Assembly (NCBI GenBank): GCA_014730175.1
Contig: WJIR01000054.1
Span: forward strand, 1 to 33,683
Source: Candidatus Zixiibacteriota bacterium
GTDB taxonomy: Bacteria > Zixibacteria > MSB-5A5 > UM-FILTER-46-8
Direction: 5' to 3'
Length of the DNA: 33,683 nucleotides
Both the position numbers and the translations under genes were made by a program. A model generated the notes under the pieces. The model worked only from the letters and a program-made list of their open reading frames with translations. It was not told where the DNA came from and did not search any database. How positions within the stretch are numbered: the stretch's first letter is position 1; every line of letters starts with the position of its first letter. Of this stretch, positions 1 through 8,665 are shown one piece after another.

Positions 1-1
1 A

Positions 2-1267
2 ATTGATGTTGACTATGAACAGTGGGATCACCACATCGTCTCACATATTGACAATTATTCAATAATAACGTGGTCCCATGACGTAGGGTGGCCTAGAGCC
101 GAGGTTAGAGCACAGTGCTTGAATCTTAAGGGCGAACGCCTATGGTTAGAAGATACTTTAGGTTTAGTGATTGCAGGAGGTGAGGAAGGCCAGAAGAGGG
201 ACCCGGGCGTATGGACAGACAGCACTGGCTATATCTATCTAACCTGGAATGATATAACCGATGATTCACTCGTTGGCGGTATATACGCTCAAAAAATCGA
301 TATTGAGGGCAATAAATACTGGGATGAGAACGGTGTGAAAGCCTGCTACGGATTTATCGGTGATTTAAATCGCTTTTATGATGCCACCATAGATGGCAAT
401 GGGGGAGTTTTCATGTCATGGTATGACCGGCGGTTTAGTAGCCAGGCGAACATATATGCAGCTTGGGTCGATTCCATCGGCTCTACACGATGGGGATTGG
501 AAGGAATAACGATCACATTTGACCCGAATGGGGGCGTCTGGCCGCTTATGGAGTATGATGGCCATAATGGTGCTTATATAGGTTATCCGAGCGGTAGCGG
601 AAACCAAAATGTGCAATGGATTAAGTCGGGGCCAGCGGAAGAGGCAACACAATGGGAGGAAAACGGTAAGCCAATTACTGTAAGTGTCATTGGGCATCCC
701 AACTCTTTATTTTACGCTGGCAACAACGAATGGATTTTCAGTTTCAAAGGAGAAGAACGCCAAGCATTTTCTCAGAAATTCGACACTACTGGAACGTGTC
801 TTTGGGGAGAACGTGGAAAAAATGTATGGCCTTATGAAGTAAGCGACTACTGTGCGGTAACCGATAACGCCGGGGGCGCTATTGTTATCGCTAATCTTTT
901 CGACACCTATTACGCTCAGCGAATTGATTCGGATGGTCATTATCCCGGAGAGACCGGCATCGTTGATGATATGGAGAATCTGATTCCTGGCGTATGCGCT
1001 CTCCACACGCCATATCCCAATCCCTTCAATTCATCAACACAAATTAATTTTGATATAGCCGCAAATGGCCATACATCATTAACCATTTATAACTTAGCCG
1101 GAAAGGAGGTGACGCAATTATCTAATGGTTTCCATAAAGCCGGGGGATATTCCGTATTATGGACTGGCAAGACTAACAACGGGGGGAATTTACCTTCTGG
1201 CGTTTACTTCCTCTGCTTAAAATCGGGCGGAAGAACATATACTAAGAAAATAACTTTGATTAAATAA
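2..1267 (+). CDS. T9SS-sorted repeat protein (5' end outside window)
   Basis: The reading frame is open from the left edge, so the gene starts upstream; 421 residues are visible. The body repeats a pattern of about 60-70 residues built on YAQKID..G...W..NG-like units (for example YAQKIDIEGNKYW, FSQKFDTTGTCLW and YAQRIDSDG), which suggests a beta-propeller or similar stacked-sheet fold. The last ~80 residues form a type A sorting domain: YPNPFNSSTQINF, TIYNLAGKEV, SGVYFLCL and a KKITLIK end. By family knowledge this tail directs export through the type IX system to the cell surface or medium. The function of the body is not recognisable. The next gene begins 15 bases after the stop and is probably cotranscribed. 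A TTG at 119 is only an internal codon. Confidence is high for the coding region and sorting tail and low for any specific role. Confidence 0.85.
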   Translation: MDVDYEQWDHHIVSHIDNYSIITWSHDVGWPRAEVRAQCLNLKGERLWLEDTLGLVIAGGEEGQKRDPGVWTDSTGYIYLTWNDITDDSLVGGIYAQKIDIEGNKYWDENGVKACYGFIGDLNRFYDATIDGNGGVFMSWYDRRFSSQANIYAAWVDSIGSTRWGLEGITITFDPNGGVWPLMEYDGHNGAYIGYPSGSGNQNVQWIKSGPAEEATQWEENGKPITVSVIGHPNSLFYAGNNEWIFSFKGEERQAFSQKFDTTGTCLWGERGKNVWPYEVSDYCAVTDNAGGAIVIANLFDTYYAQRIDSDGHYPGETGIVDDMENLIPGVCALHTPYPNPFNSSTQINFDIAANGHTSLTIYNLAGKEVTQLSNGFHKAGGYSVLWTGKTNNGGNLPSGVYFLCLKSGGRTYTKKITLIK

Positions 1268-1282
1268 GTAAAGGAGCTTAGT

Positions 1283-1987
1283 ATGAGACGCCTTCCTATA
1301 TTACTGTTAATAGGATTAGCGACAGTATTTTATTGTTACGGTAATCCTACCGCATATCAAAAGCCCAATATTGATTTGGGGCTTTGGCATATGCATAATG
1401 GTCACTGCTTGGATCCGGATAGTCAAAGAACTTCTGATTGGTGTCCTGGACCGGATACTCTAACTGGTGATGAAAAGGATTTGATCCTTGGTACAAATTG
1501 TAACTTAGTCGAGGCCCAAATTTTCTCGAATCAGAATATGTTGGAATGGCTGGACGACTGCGATTGCGGGATAAAAATGCCCATAACCTTTGATTCAGCT
1601 TCCGCTTTCGCAGATACTTCCGACCGGAATCGCTATCAGGATCTGTGGTTTCTTTTTGGATATCGTCACGGTAATCAGTACTTTCCGCTATATTATGGTT
1701 GGGAGGATTGGATTGATTTAGCGGATACAATTCTCGTAAACGTTTATGATAGCTGCAATGCTCATCCAGGTTGTGGCGGTTATTATCTTGCTCATGAATG
1801 GGACCGGAACACTAATTTCGATATTGATCCCAGCGAAAAAATGGAATGGGCAAGCGATTATTTGGAGACCACCCTCGGAGATGCGGAGACTTCGCATGAA
1901 ATTAGGGTTGTCCATGCAGGCCGAGCGGAGCATGCTCTGATGCGTAGCTCGTGTGGAGCGAGGCCGGCGCTGAAAGTAGAATCCTGA
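1283..1987 (+). CDS. Secreted protein, glycoside-hydrolase-like N-terminus, probably truncated
   Basis: A 234-residue protein with a GGAG ribosome site 8-10 bases before the ATG. It begins with a signal peptide (MRRLPILLLIGLATVFYCYG, cut near residue 20). The mature part is rich in Trp, Tyr and Asp (FGYRHG, YYGWEDW, YYLAHEWD), and its last conserved-looking part resembles the middle of a TIM-barrel sugar-acting enzyme, but I cannot assign a family. After about residue 205 the sequence changes character to a Cys/Arg/Ala-rich tail (AGRAEHALMRSSCGARPAL) that coincides with palindromic DNA. There is no sorting domain, although its neighbours on both sides carry one. I infer that the 3' part of a longer gene was lost by deletion or insertion and that the tail is read-through into unrelated DNA. 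It may be a decaying gene. It follows the previous gene by 15 bases. Confidence 0.6.
   Translation: MRRLPILLLIGLATVFYCYGNPTAYQKPNIDLGLWHMHNGHCLDPDSQRTSDWCPGPDTLTGDEKDLILGTNCNLVEAQIFSNQNMLEWLDDCDCGIKMPITFDSASAFADTSDRNRYQDLWFLFGYRHGNQYFPLYYGWEDWIDLADTILVNVYDSCNAHPGCGGYYLAHEWDRNTNFDIDPSEKMEWASDYLETTLGDAETSHEIRVVHAGRAEHALMRSSCGARPALKVES
1922..1951. repeat. Small nested palindrome in the tail of the truncated gene
   Basis: The perfect 10-base palindrome GAGCATGCTC (1928-1937) lies inside an outer inverted repeat, CGAGC (1922-1926) with GCTCG (1947-1951). It falls exactly where the protein sequence of the surrounding gene stops looking natural, so it may mark a junction or the edge of a small repeat element. 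I saw no second copy in the window. Confidence 0.35.
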
Positions 1988-2245
1988 AAATATTCAGAGA
2001 AGTTTTTGAGTAATTTAACCAACATTTTTCGACTTGTGATATCAAATACTAACTCTTATATTTTTACCACAACAGTCCCACTTCTTTTGACGACGTACAC
2101 GAATCTCACTCTGGTTCATAGAATTAAAGGTACTGTGCCTGTATCGACTTTAGTTTTTCTCCCGGATGCAATCCACATGTAAATCCTGTGTGAGGACTAC
2201 ACCTTGAGATTGTGCTATTGACTATTTGGAATAAATCCCTTAATT

Positions 2246-3940
2246 ATGTATATGAATCTGAATTTTACTAAGTCCGCTGGTTTATTAATTGTAGTAGCAT
2301 TATTATTCGTAGCTTTTTTGATGACCGGAGTTGATTCGGTATTTGCCTTCGAAGAAGTATGGGTATTGGCTGATGAAATTACTAATAAGATTGAGTTAAA
2401 GGAAGCTGGTTTTCTGCATGGTATCGAAAGCGGGGAGTATCTTGAGGATAGTCTTGTTGCATTACTCAAGCCGTTAAACTGGAGGTTATACAAATTTGCT
2501 ACCCTTGATTATGCCCGTCGGTTTAATCCGAAGATCACCTATGGTATTTCGAATCACTATGCATGGTCTCATGGCGGTTTCCCTTATGCACATCCTTGGG
2601 AAGATTGGGAGGAGTATGAGAATTTCATTCTTGAGGAACTGATTTTGATTGCCGCATATTTCCCGGATGTCCATATCGAGTTTTATGATATTTGGAATGA
2701 ACCCGATCACCCTTATTTCTGGACAGGTACTTATAGTCAGTTACTTGAATTATTCGCGCGCGCACACGATATTATTAAGTTATTTGATCCGGGAGCAAAA
2801 CTCGTAGGTCCCAGTGTCTCCAGGTTTGATCCTGATGATCCCGGTGTAGCAAATGTTGTTGGATTCCTTACTGACCTGGACAGGGGATATGGAGTTCGAT
2901 TAGATGCGGTTTCCTGGCATGAAAACGGGGGTGCGTTTGAACAGGGGCCGAGACCTGAACACATCCCGAATCATGCCGGCCTAATCCGAAGCGGTATTCG
3001 AGATTATTTTCCCCCGGAGTATCAACCTGAATTGCATGTCAATGAATATGCAGGGGGACGGGTACATCTTTCTCCTGGTTGGAATGTTGGCTATTTGTAT
3101 TACCTTGGAGAAGCGCGAATAGACGGTGCCGGAAGAGCATGCTGGTGGGTATTCTCTGGAGACAATCCGCCATACGATTATTGGTCTGATTGCTGGGCAG
3201 GACTGAATGGCATGTTTATGCGGGACGGGATTACTCCTCAACCATCTTATTGGGTATACAGGGCTTATGCTGAAATGGAGGATACTTGGCGAGTTCAGAC
3301 ATTTTCCTCAGAACCCACTACTGTAGTAATAGCGTCGGAAAATAGTGAGGAAGAAGAGTTTAATTTAATAGCCGGACGGTATTGGCATATAGGAGCTGAA
3401 CAAGTTATCATTTACGTGGAGGACTATCCTTTTTTGCATGATATGGTTAACATAGCCATAGAAAAGATTCCTCACTTTCCAGAGTTCTTTGAGGATCCAC
3501 CTATCGCACAACCTCTTCCGGATGGCCCAATACCAATCGCGGCTTATAGTCAAACTGTCCTTGACAGCAGTTTGGTAATAATTATTGACTACTTCGAAAA
3601 TGGTGATGTTTATCTTATTAATATTAAAGAAAATGAAACAACAGATATTGTTGAGAATTATCCATCAACGCCTGCACATCATTCAACTGTCTTGAGAAAT
3701 ATTCCAAATCCATTTAATTCGGTTACTATCATATCGTTTGAGCTTGTTCTAAGAACCGATGTTTGCTTGACCGTCTATAATCTACTCGGTCAGAAGATTG
3801 ATAAGTTACTTGACCAAAGAATGAATCCAGGAAACCACAATATCACCTGGGATGCATCCACATACTCCAATGGGATTTATTTCTATCAGCTTGAGATTGG
3901 AAATAAAACTATAACCAAACGAATGACATTGTTGAAATAA
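2246..3940 (+). CDS. GH39-like glycoside hydrolase with T9SS sorting domain
   Basis: A 564-residue protein with an N-terminal hydrophobic signal segment (residues about 10-35). The catalytic region resembles clan A, family 39-type TIM barrels. IWNEPD (149-154) places the predicted acid/base Glu at residue 152, LDAVSWHE (219-226) matches the conserved barrel strand with a His, and LHVNEYAG (263-270) supplies a candidate nucleophile Glu at 267. The substrate cannot be read from sequence; family members act on beta-xylosides or related glycans. The last ~80 residues are a type A sorting domain (IPNPFNSVTIISF, VYNLLGQKI, NGIYFYQL, KRMTLLK), so the enzyme is probably displayed or secreted. The first two in-frame ATGs (2246 and 2252) are equally possible starts, and neither has a clear ribosome site. 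The 258 bases upstream (1988-2245) contain no gene I can support. A strong terminator follows at 3964. Confidence 0.75.
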   Translation: MYMNLNFTKSAGLLIVVALLFVAFLMTGVDSVFAFEEVWVLADEITNKIELKEAGFLHGIESGEYLEDSLVALLKPLNWRLYKFATLDYARRFNPKITYGISNHYAWSHGGFPYAHPWEDWEEYENFILEELILIAAYFPDVHIEFYDIWNEPDHPYFWTGTYSQLLELFARAHDIIKLFDPGAKLVGPSVSRFDPDDPGVANVVGFLTDLDRGYGVRLDAVSWHENGGAFEQGPRPEHIPNHAGLIRSGIRDYFPPEYQPELHVNEYAGGRVHLSPGWNVGYLYYLGEARIDGAGRACWWVFSGDNPPYDYWSDCWAGLNGMFMRDGITPQPSYWVYRAYAEMEDTWRVQTFSSEPTTVVIASENSEEEEFNLIAGRYWHIGAEQVIIYVEDYPFLHDMVNIAIEKIPHFPEFFEDPPIAQPLPDGPIPIAAYSQTVLDSSLVIIIDYFENGDVYLINIKENETTDIVENYPSTPAHHSTVLRNIPNPFNSVTIISFELVLRTDVCLTVYNLLGQKIDKLLDQRMNPGNHNITWDASTYSNGIYFYQLEIGNKTITKRMTLLK

Positions 3941-3963
3941 GCTGATTTTATTGAAGAAATTAG

Positions 3964-3993
3964 GAGCCGGGAGATATTCCGGCTCGCTTTTTT
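3964..3993 (+). terminator. Rho-independent terminator after the GH39-like gene
   Basis: Perfect 7-bp stem GAGCCGG (3964-3970) and CCGGCTC (3979-3985) with an 8-base loop, followed two bases later by a run of six T (3988-3993). It lies 24 bases after the stop at 3940, in the right orientation to end that transcript before the rubrerythrin gene. Confidence 0.9.
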
Positions 3994-4038
3994 ATCATGT
4001 TCGCATCACAATATACAGGGGAGTAGAGTATTAATGTC

Positions 4039-4067
4039 TTGTGTTAAAATCGGAATGGTTTTATTAT
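4039..4067 (+). promoter_or_regulatory. Candidate sigma70-type promoter for the rubrerythrin gene
   Basis: TTGTGT (4039-4044), a 17-base spacer and TATTAT (4062-4067) give a plausible -35/-10 pair about 80 bases before the ATG. It sits downstream of the terminator at 3964, so the rubrerythrin gene needs its own promoter. The match is by eye only. Confidence 0.4.
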
Positions 4068-4148
4068 TCCCGGACTAAAGTAATATGGCATGATTTAGCA
4101 ATTGAAACTGAACATAAGCTATTTAAAAGATAAAATGCGGAGGAATGA

Positions 4149-4649
4149 ATGAATCTTGAAGAAGCGATCAAAATGGCGTTGGACTACGAGAACAGAGTTA
4201 GAGATGCTTACAAGGACGCCGCTGCTAAAGCTAAGGATGATGTGGGAAAACGTGTGTTCAGTGTACTTGGCGATGAAGAACAAAGGCACGTAGAATACCT
4301 GGAGGGTAAGCTCGCGGAGTGGAGACAGAATGGAAAAGTGACACCTGAGGAACTGGATACGATCGTACCTTCCGAAGATGCGATAGCCAGGGGCGTGGAA
4401 AAGCTGAATCATCATCTATCCAAAGCGGATCGCGGTTCCGAAATGGAGCTATTAAGTAAGGCTCTACAATTGGAAGTAGAGACTTCAAATTTCTACCAGA
4501 AAATGGTGAATGAACTCGGCGACGAAGGCAAGTTATTCGAGCGTTTCCTGGAAATAGAAAAAGGGCATCAGGCTATTGTTCAGGCGGAGATGGACTACGC
4601 CAATCAAACCGGTTACCTTTTTGACTTCCAGGATTTTGGAATGGTGTAG
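4149..4649 (+). CDS. Rubrerythrin/ferritin-like diiron protein without rubredoxin domain
   Basis: A 166-residue cytoplasmic four-helix protein with a GGAGG ribosome site just before the ATG. It carries two diiron half-sites. Glu14 is followed by Glu44-x-x-His47 (GDEEQRHVEYLE), and Glu111 (LEVETSNFYQ) is followed by Glu137-x-x-His140 (EIEKGHQ). Proteins of this family reduce hydrogen peroxide or handle iron in anaerobes and microaerophiles. The C-terminal rubredoxin-like zinc-ribbon of classical rubrerythrin is absent (there are no Cys pairs), so this is the short 'ferritin-like' form and would need a separate electron donor if it is a peroxidase. It is monocistronic, with a terminator on each side. 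The product class is secure; peroxidase versus iron storage or sensing is not settled. Confidence 0.85.
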   Translation: MNLEEAIKMALDYENRVRDAYKDAAAKAKDDVGKRVFSVLGDEEQRHVEYLEGKLAEWRQNGKVTPEELDTIVPSEDAIARGVEKLNHHLSKADRGSEMELLSKALQLEVETSNFYQKMVNELGDEGKLFERFLEIEKGHQAIVQAEMDYANQTGYLFDFQDFGMV

Positions 4650-4735
4650 AAACCACGGCGGATTAAACGACCGATCGATCCATATTTATCGCTTCTCGCT
4701 GATGATGCGAAGGTAACATGGTCGGCCAGGAAGAG

Positions 4736-4764
4736 ACGGGCAGGGGGATAACTCCGCTGCCCGT
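4736..4764. terminator. Hairpin between convergent genes, probable terminator
   Basis: Perfect 8-bp stem ACGGGCAG (4736-4743) with CTGCCCGT (4757-4764). Inner bases GG and CC can extend it past one mismatch. It lies between the 3' ends of the rubrerythrin gene (+) and the beta-helix gene (-). There is no long T-run on either side, so it may act weakly in both directions. Confidence 0.55.
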
Positions 4765-4786
4765 TCATCATAACTATTATATTGCT

Positions 4787-6796
4787 TCATTTCACGAGAT
4801 TCATTTTTTTGATAGCTACAAAATCCCCTGCTTGTAGTCTATAGAAATAGACACCTGAGGATACCGATGAAGCATCCCAGGTCACCCGATGTTCACCCGC
4901 CCTTAAATTGCCGTTCGTAATGGTCTGAACTAACTGACCGGCGATATTGTACACACTCAAGTTTACATCACCAGCTTCGGCGATATCGAAAGATATAGTG
5001 GTTTTTGCATTAAACGGATTCGGATAGTTATCAAGCAGCAAACACTCGGATGGAACCGGCTCGTTGATATCTTCCTTAAACCAATTCGATGAATTCCAAT
5101 CTACCGATCCGCCGCTTGGCGCCAACACTTCGAAATAAAAGGATGCGGAGCTAATCGGTTCAAAAGGAGCTTCGCTACATATCGCGATATATCGGTACAT
5201 CCCTTGAGGCGCATCTCCCGGAACATCCTGACTAACTCCCGGGGCGGTAAGGGTATCATGAGCTTCAATCGGGATATTGTATATCATGCTTAGCGGTCCG
5301 AATAATCCATATTCATCGGAAAAAACAAAAGTCCCCACGTTTACCGTATACGGATCACCCGTAGCATTACTCAAGGTTCCGGTGTATGTAAAACTCCCTC
5401 CTGCCGGTACTTGAACCGGAGCGTTGTCAGGAGTCATGGAAACCGCAACTGCCGGCGGTTCACCTCCACCGCCATAAGCGCCCATATCGCTGCGGAAAGT
5501 CGCTAATCCGGAATCACACCCAAGTGATGAATCGAATAACTCCGGATCTCCCGCATCTATACATGGAGAACTATATGCGTCACCGCAATAAGTAAACATA
5601 AGGTGATAATCACCATTGTCGGGATCCCTGAAAAGCGGGTCCGAATCAATATTTCCCTCGCCTTCCCATCCGCCTTTAATGTCCGAATACGATACGGTTA
5701 TTCCGGAATCATCAAGATATATCTCCGGTCCATTCGGTGCATAATTGTCATATAGTATGGAATTAGTGATATACGGGTAGGCGGAAAGATCAATATATAT
5801 TGCGCCTCCATAATCCTCCGCTGAATTATTCACGAACACATTGTTTTCCACCGGGGCATTCGTATTGAAAAGATAAATCGCTCCTCCGTTTCCGGATTCG
5901 GCTACGTTGCCGGCAAATATATTTTTTTCGAAATCCGGATAAGCGCTAAAGACGAAAACCGCTCCTCCGCCATTGGCGCCTGGCTCGGATGACTGTTCCA
6001 CTCTATTGTTGGAGAATAGGTTTCCGGTTATCGTAGCAGTCGCTTCATCATCAAGAAAGATAGCGCCGCCCTGACCTAAAACAGGCGGAAAAACAATGGG
6101 ATTGACGAAATTATTGATGATCGTATTATCAATAATCACGGGATTCGAAGAGCTGTTACAAAAAATGGCTCCTGCTCTTTGACCCGTGGAATTACCATCT
6201 ATTATATTGCCGGATATTATGGGAGAGGATGAGTCGCAATATATAGCCCCGCCCTGGTTGGTTGAAGTATTACCCCTTATGGTGTTATTCTCAATTATAG
6301 CCTCCGAGCCTTCAATAAGAGTAATCCCGCCTGCCTGGAAATAACCGGGATTGTCTTCGAGAAGGCAGCGCCTGATGGTCAGATTGCTGCCGCGAACTGT
6401 AATGGCAGAATAGAGCGCGCGGCTGATATAGCAGTATTCCATAATAGATGCATCGGAAGCATCGTGGAAATCTATGCCTAACGTGGAGTATCCTTCAACC
6501 ATAGGCAAAAAGCTGATGGAATCAGTCTCGGTACCTATCGCCTGTAAGACAGCTCCGGAGTATATCCTGAAGCTATAAGCGGCGAGGAAAAAGACTTCCA
6601 CTCCCGGTTCTATCTCCAGAGTATCGTCAGCGGAGACGTAAATCGAATCGCTTACAATGACGCTGTCCGCGCTCCAGACTCCGGAAACTTCCCCGGTAAC
6701 AAAAATGGCATCGGCCGCAGCAACCGAAGGTATAATCAGCGCCAAAATTACGGCACAAAGCCATACCTCAGCACGATTCTTAAGAAAATGTAACAT
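4787..6796 (-). CDS. Parallel beta-helix surface protein with T9SS sorting domain
   Basis: A 669-residue secreted protein. The ATG is preceded by GGGAG with 7-base spacing, and the signal peptide ends near residue 28 (IPSVAAADA). Residues ~28-130 form an N-terminal module also found in the proteins at 10798 and 29387 (FVTGEVSGVWSADSVIVSD, EIEPGVEVFF). Residues ~130-390 are right-handed beta-helix coils marked by repeated GGAIY and N..I.N turns, ending in a choice-of-anchor Q-like block (DPLFRDPDNGDYHL, SPCIDAGDP). Residues ~449-558 are the beta-rich module shared with neighbours, followed by a Trp linker (VDWNSSNWF). The sorting domain covers the last 79 residues (YPNPFNAKTTISF, VYNIAGQLV, KKMNLVK). 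Such helices bind or process surface polysaccharide or act as adhesins; no catalytic residues can be assigned. It is the last of four tandem surface-protein genes on this strand. Confidence 0.85.
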   Translation of the reverse strand: MLHFLKNRAEVWLCAVILALIIPSVAAADAIFVTGEVSGVWSADSVIVSDSIYVSADDTLEIEPGVEVFFLAAYSFRIYSGAVLQAIGTETDSISFLPMVEGYSTLGIDFHDASDASIMEYCYISRALYSAITVRGSNLTIRRCLLEDNPGYFQAGGITLIEGSEAIIENNTIRGNTSTNQGGAIYCDSSSPIISGNIIDGNSTGQRAGAIFCNSSSNPVIIDNTIINNFVNPIVFPPVLGQGGAIFLDDEATATITGNLFSNNRVEQSSEPGANGGGAVFVFSAYPDFEKNIFAGNVAESGNGGAIYLFNTNAPVENNVFVNNSAEDYGGAIYIDLSAYPYITNSILYDNYAPNGPEIYLDDSGITVSYSDIKGGWEGEGNIDSDPLFRDPDNGDYHLMFTYCGDAYSSPCIDAGDPELFDSSLGCDSGLATFRSDMGAYGGGGEPPAVAVSMTPDNAPVQVPAGGSFTYTGTLSNATGDPYTVNVGTFVFSDEYGLFGPLSMIYNIPIEAHDTLTAPGVSQDVPGDAPQGMYRYIAICSEAPFEPISSASFYFEVLAPSGGSVDWNSSNWFKEDINEPVPSECLLLDNYPNPFNAKTTISFDIAEAGDVNLSVYNIAGQLVQTITNGNLRAGEHRVTWDASSVSSGVYFYRLQAGDFVAIKKMNLVK

Positions 6797-6894
6797 AATT
6801 TTACTCCCTTGTACGGGTTTTCAGGTTTAACTATTTTCACTCATATCTACCGATTCAAAAGATCGATGTCTGAGGGTAATTCCCGCTGCTTGCA

Positions 6895-6932
6895 GCGAAG
6901 AGCAGAGATGGCTTCATCGCTCTGCTCTTCGC
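6895..6932. terminator. Long perfect hairpin downstream of the WD40 gene
   Basis: GCGAAGAGCAGAG (6895-6907) pairs perfectly with CTCTGCTCTTCGC (6920-6932), a 13-bp stem. An alternative inner pairing is GATG/CATC with a GCTT loop. It begins about 40 bases after the stop of the WD40 gene (minus strand) and before the next gene's start at 6796. No T-run follows, so it may be a processing or attenuation structure rather than a simple terminator. A second hairpin, CGCTGC-TT-GCAGCG (6884-6897), overlaps its base and could compete with it. Confidence 0.5.
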
Positions 6933-6974
6933 AATAACCTATTCAACGCTTCCAGGGCATTCCCCCTAAGAATA

Positions 6975-8615
6975 CTATTTCAAAAGCGTCATCCGCTTTG
7001 AGATGACTTTATCTCCGGCGGTTAGTCTGTAAAAATATACGCCGCTGGAGTATTCGGATGCATCCCACTTAATGCTATGTTGACCTGCCTGCAAATTTCT
7101 ATCCACCAAAGTCGCTACCTGCTGTCCCAACACATTATAGACCTCCAGATTCGTCTTACCTGATTTCGGCAGGTCGAATGTGATGGTAGTCTGAGCATTG
7201 AAGGGATTAGGGTAGCTGGATATAAGAGCATATTCCGAAAGGATCGTTTGCTGGAACCATCCTCCTTCCAGGATCCAATCATCGCTGCCACGAACAAGAG
7301 GTTCTTCTTCTACTCTGACCGTAAAATAGGTGGAGTCGATGATATCCGGTTTTATACCTGTATAAGCAAGGTAGTAATAGTAACTTATCGGGGCATTGTT
7401 CGGGATATTCTGATTCATGTGAGCGCTTATCGATTGACCCGGATTCAACGGAATATCAGGGAATTCCCACAATTCATAGAAAACGCCTGCATATTTCACG
7501 CCGCCCCATACATCGGCTACAGTCATTGTATCAACAATATTTGTTATAGCGCCGGTAAAACCGAATGAACCGCCCGGAGGTGCAACAATCGGCGGATCAT
7601 CATCAGGAACCATACCGATTTCTACAGCCGGAGGATGAACAGGATTATGCGCTACGCCGAGTTCGCCGTAGGGGCTGCCGAATACGAAATTGAGACCATC
7701 TGCTGAAAATTCAACATCATAAGCCGGCTGATCATAGAATTCCATCAGGCTGCCGTCCTGAGTGTTCCAGAACTTAATTTCCAGGCTGAAGGTGGATAGC
7801 GAAGCATCGCGTCCGCACGAGATAAGTACATCGCCGTAAGGATAGTAATCCAGCCCGAATAAATTATCACTGAAGGCGTCAATGGTGCGCATCAATTCCC
7901 CATCGCTGATTCTCCAAATGTCTATAGACGAAGCTCCGGAAGCCAGGTATAAGCCATCAGGTGAAAACGCGAGTGTGTTAGATTCACCCGGGAACTCATC
8001 AAACAATCCACCGCTGCGTGTGTTATAAAGCTTTATAGTGTTATCGCTTCCGCATGTAGCTACTATGGAGGCATTTGGAGAGATCGCGATATCGTAGATA
8101 TAATTGCCTGTATAGGCTGACATAATCTCCTCTCCGGTTTCGGCATCGAAAACACGGAAATACCTGTTTATGCCGCCGCCACCTGCTGCTACATATTCAC
8201 CATTTTCAGAATATGAAACGTAAGCTCCGCCTCCCTGGAATAATATCGTTCCCGACTCAATATCCCGATATTTGGTATTCCCGCCCGGAGGATAATCAAT
8301 CACTACGTAACCGGTCGCTAACATCTCGTTATTGGGCGATATATCCACCGATACCGTACTGTGGTCATGTCCGTCAAAGGTATGAAGAAGGGAGCCGTCC
8401 GATGCATCCCAGATTTTGGCGAAATCTTCTGCGCAGGTGGCAATAAATTGACCGTCATTGGAGAAATCAACGCTATTGACGCTCCCATCCTGTGGATCAT
8501 GTATCCAGACCAGTTCGGGTTCGCCGCTTGCCATCGCCTGGGTCAAGAAAAAGGCAGCCAATGCGACGGTTAGAAAGGTGATCTTCCCGATTGAATGTTG
8601 CATACAGAGTTTCAT
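6975..8615 (-). CDS. Secreted WD40-repeat protein with T9SS sorting domain
   Basis: A 546-residue protein. AAAGGAG lies 7 bases before the ATG, and a signal peptide ends near residue 30 (LTQAMASG). Residues ~35-330 contain about seven WD40-type blades (VNSVDFSNDGQFIATCAED, KIWDASDGSLLHTF, IAISPNASIVATCGSDNTI, LAFSPDGLYLASG, IWRISDGELMRTI), consistent with one seven-bladed propeller. Residues ~345-450 form the shared beta-rich module (MVPDDDPPIVAPPGGSF, MNQNIPNNAP). A linker with DDWILEGGWF precedes the sorting domain (YPNPFNAQTTITF, VYNVLGQQV, SGVYFYRL, KRMTLLK). WD40 propellers are normally protein-interaction platforms in the cytoplasm, so an exported one is less usual. The binding partner is unknown. 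It lies 50 bases downstream of the next beta-helix gene and is probably cotranscribed with it. Confidence 0.85.
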   Translation of the reverse strand: MKLCMQHSIGKITFLTVALAAFFLTQAMASGEPELVWIHDPQDGSVNSVDFSNDGQFIATCAEDFAKIWDASDGSLLHTFDGHDHSTVSVDISPNNEMLATGYVVIDYPPGGNTKYRDIESGTILFQGGGAYVSYSENGEYVAAGGGGINRYFRVFDAETGEEIMSAYTGNYIYDIAISPNASIVATCGSDNTIKLYNTRSGGLFDEFPGESNTLAFSPDGLYLASGASSIDIWRISDGELMRTIDAFSDNLFGLDYYPYGDVLISCGRDASLSTFSLEIKFWNTQDGSLMEFYDQPAYDVEFSADGLNFVFGSPYGELGVAHNPVHPPAVEIGMVPDDDPPIVAPPGGSFGFTGAITNIVDTMTVADVWGGVKYAGVFYELWEFPDIPLNPGQSISAHMNQNIPNNAPISYYYYLAYTGIKPDIIDSTYFTVRVEEEPLVRGSDDWILEGGWFQQTILSEYALISSYPNPFNAQTTITFDLPKSGKTNLEVYNVLGQQVATLVDRNLQAGQHSIKWDASEYSSGVYFYRLTAGDKVISKRMTLLK

Positions 8616-8665
8616 GACGCAACTCCTTTGGATATGTTATTTACGTTTATGTCCTTACGGAAAGT

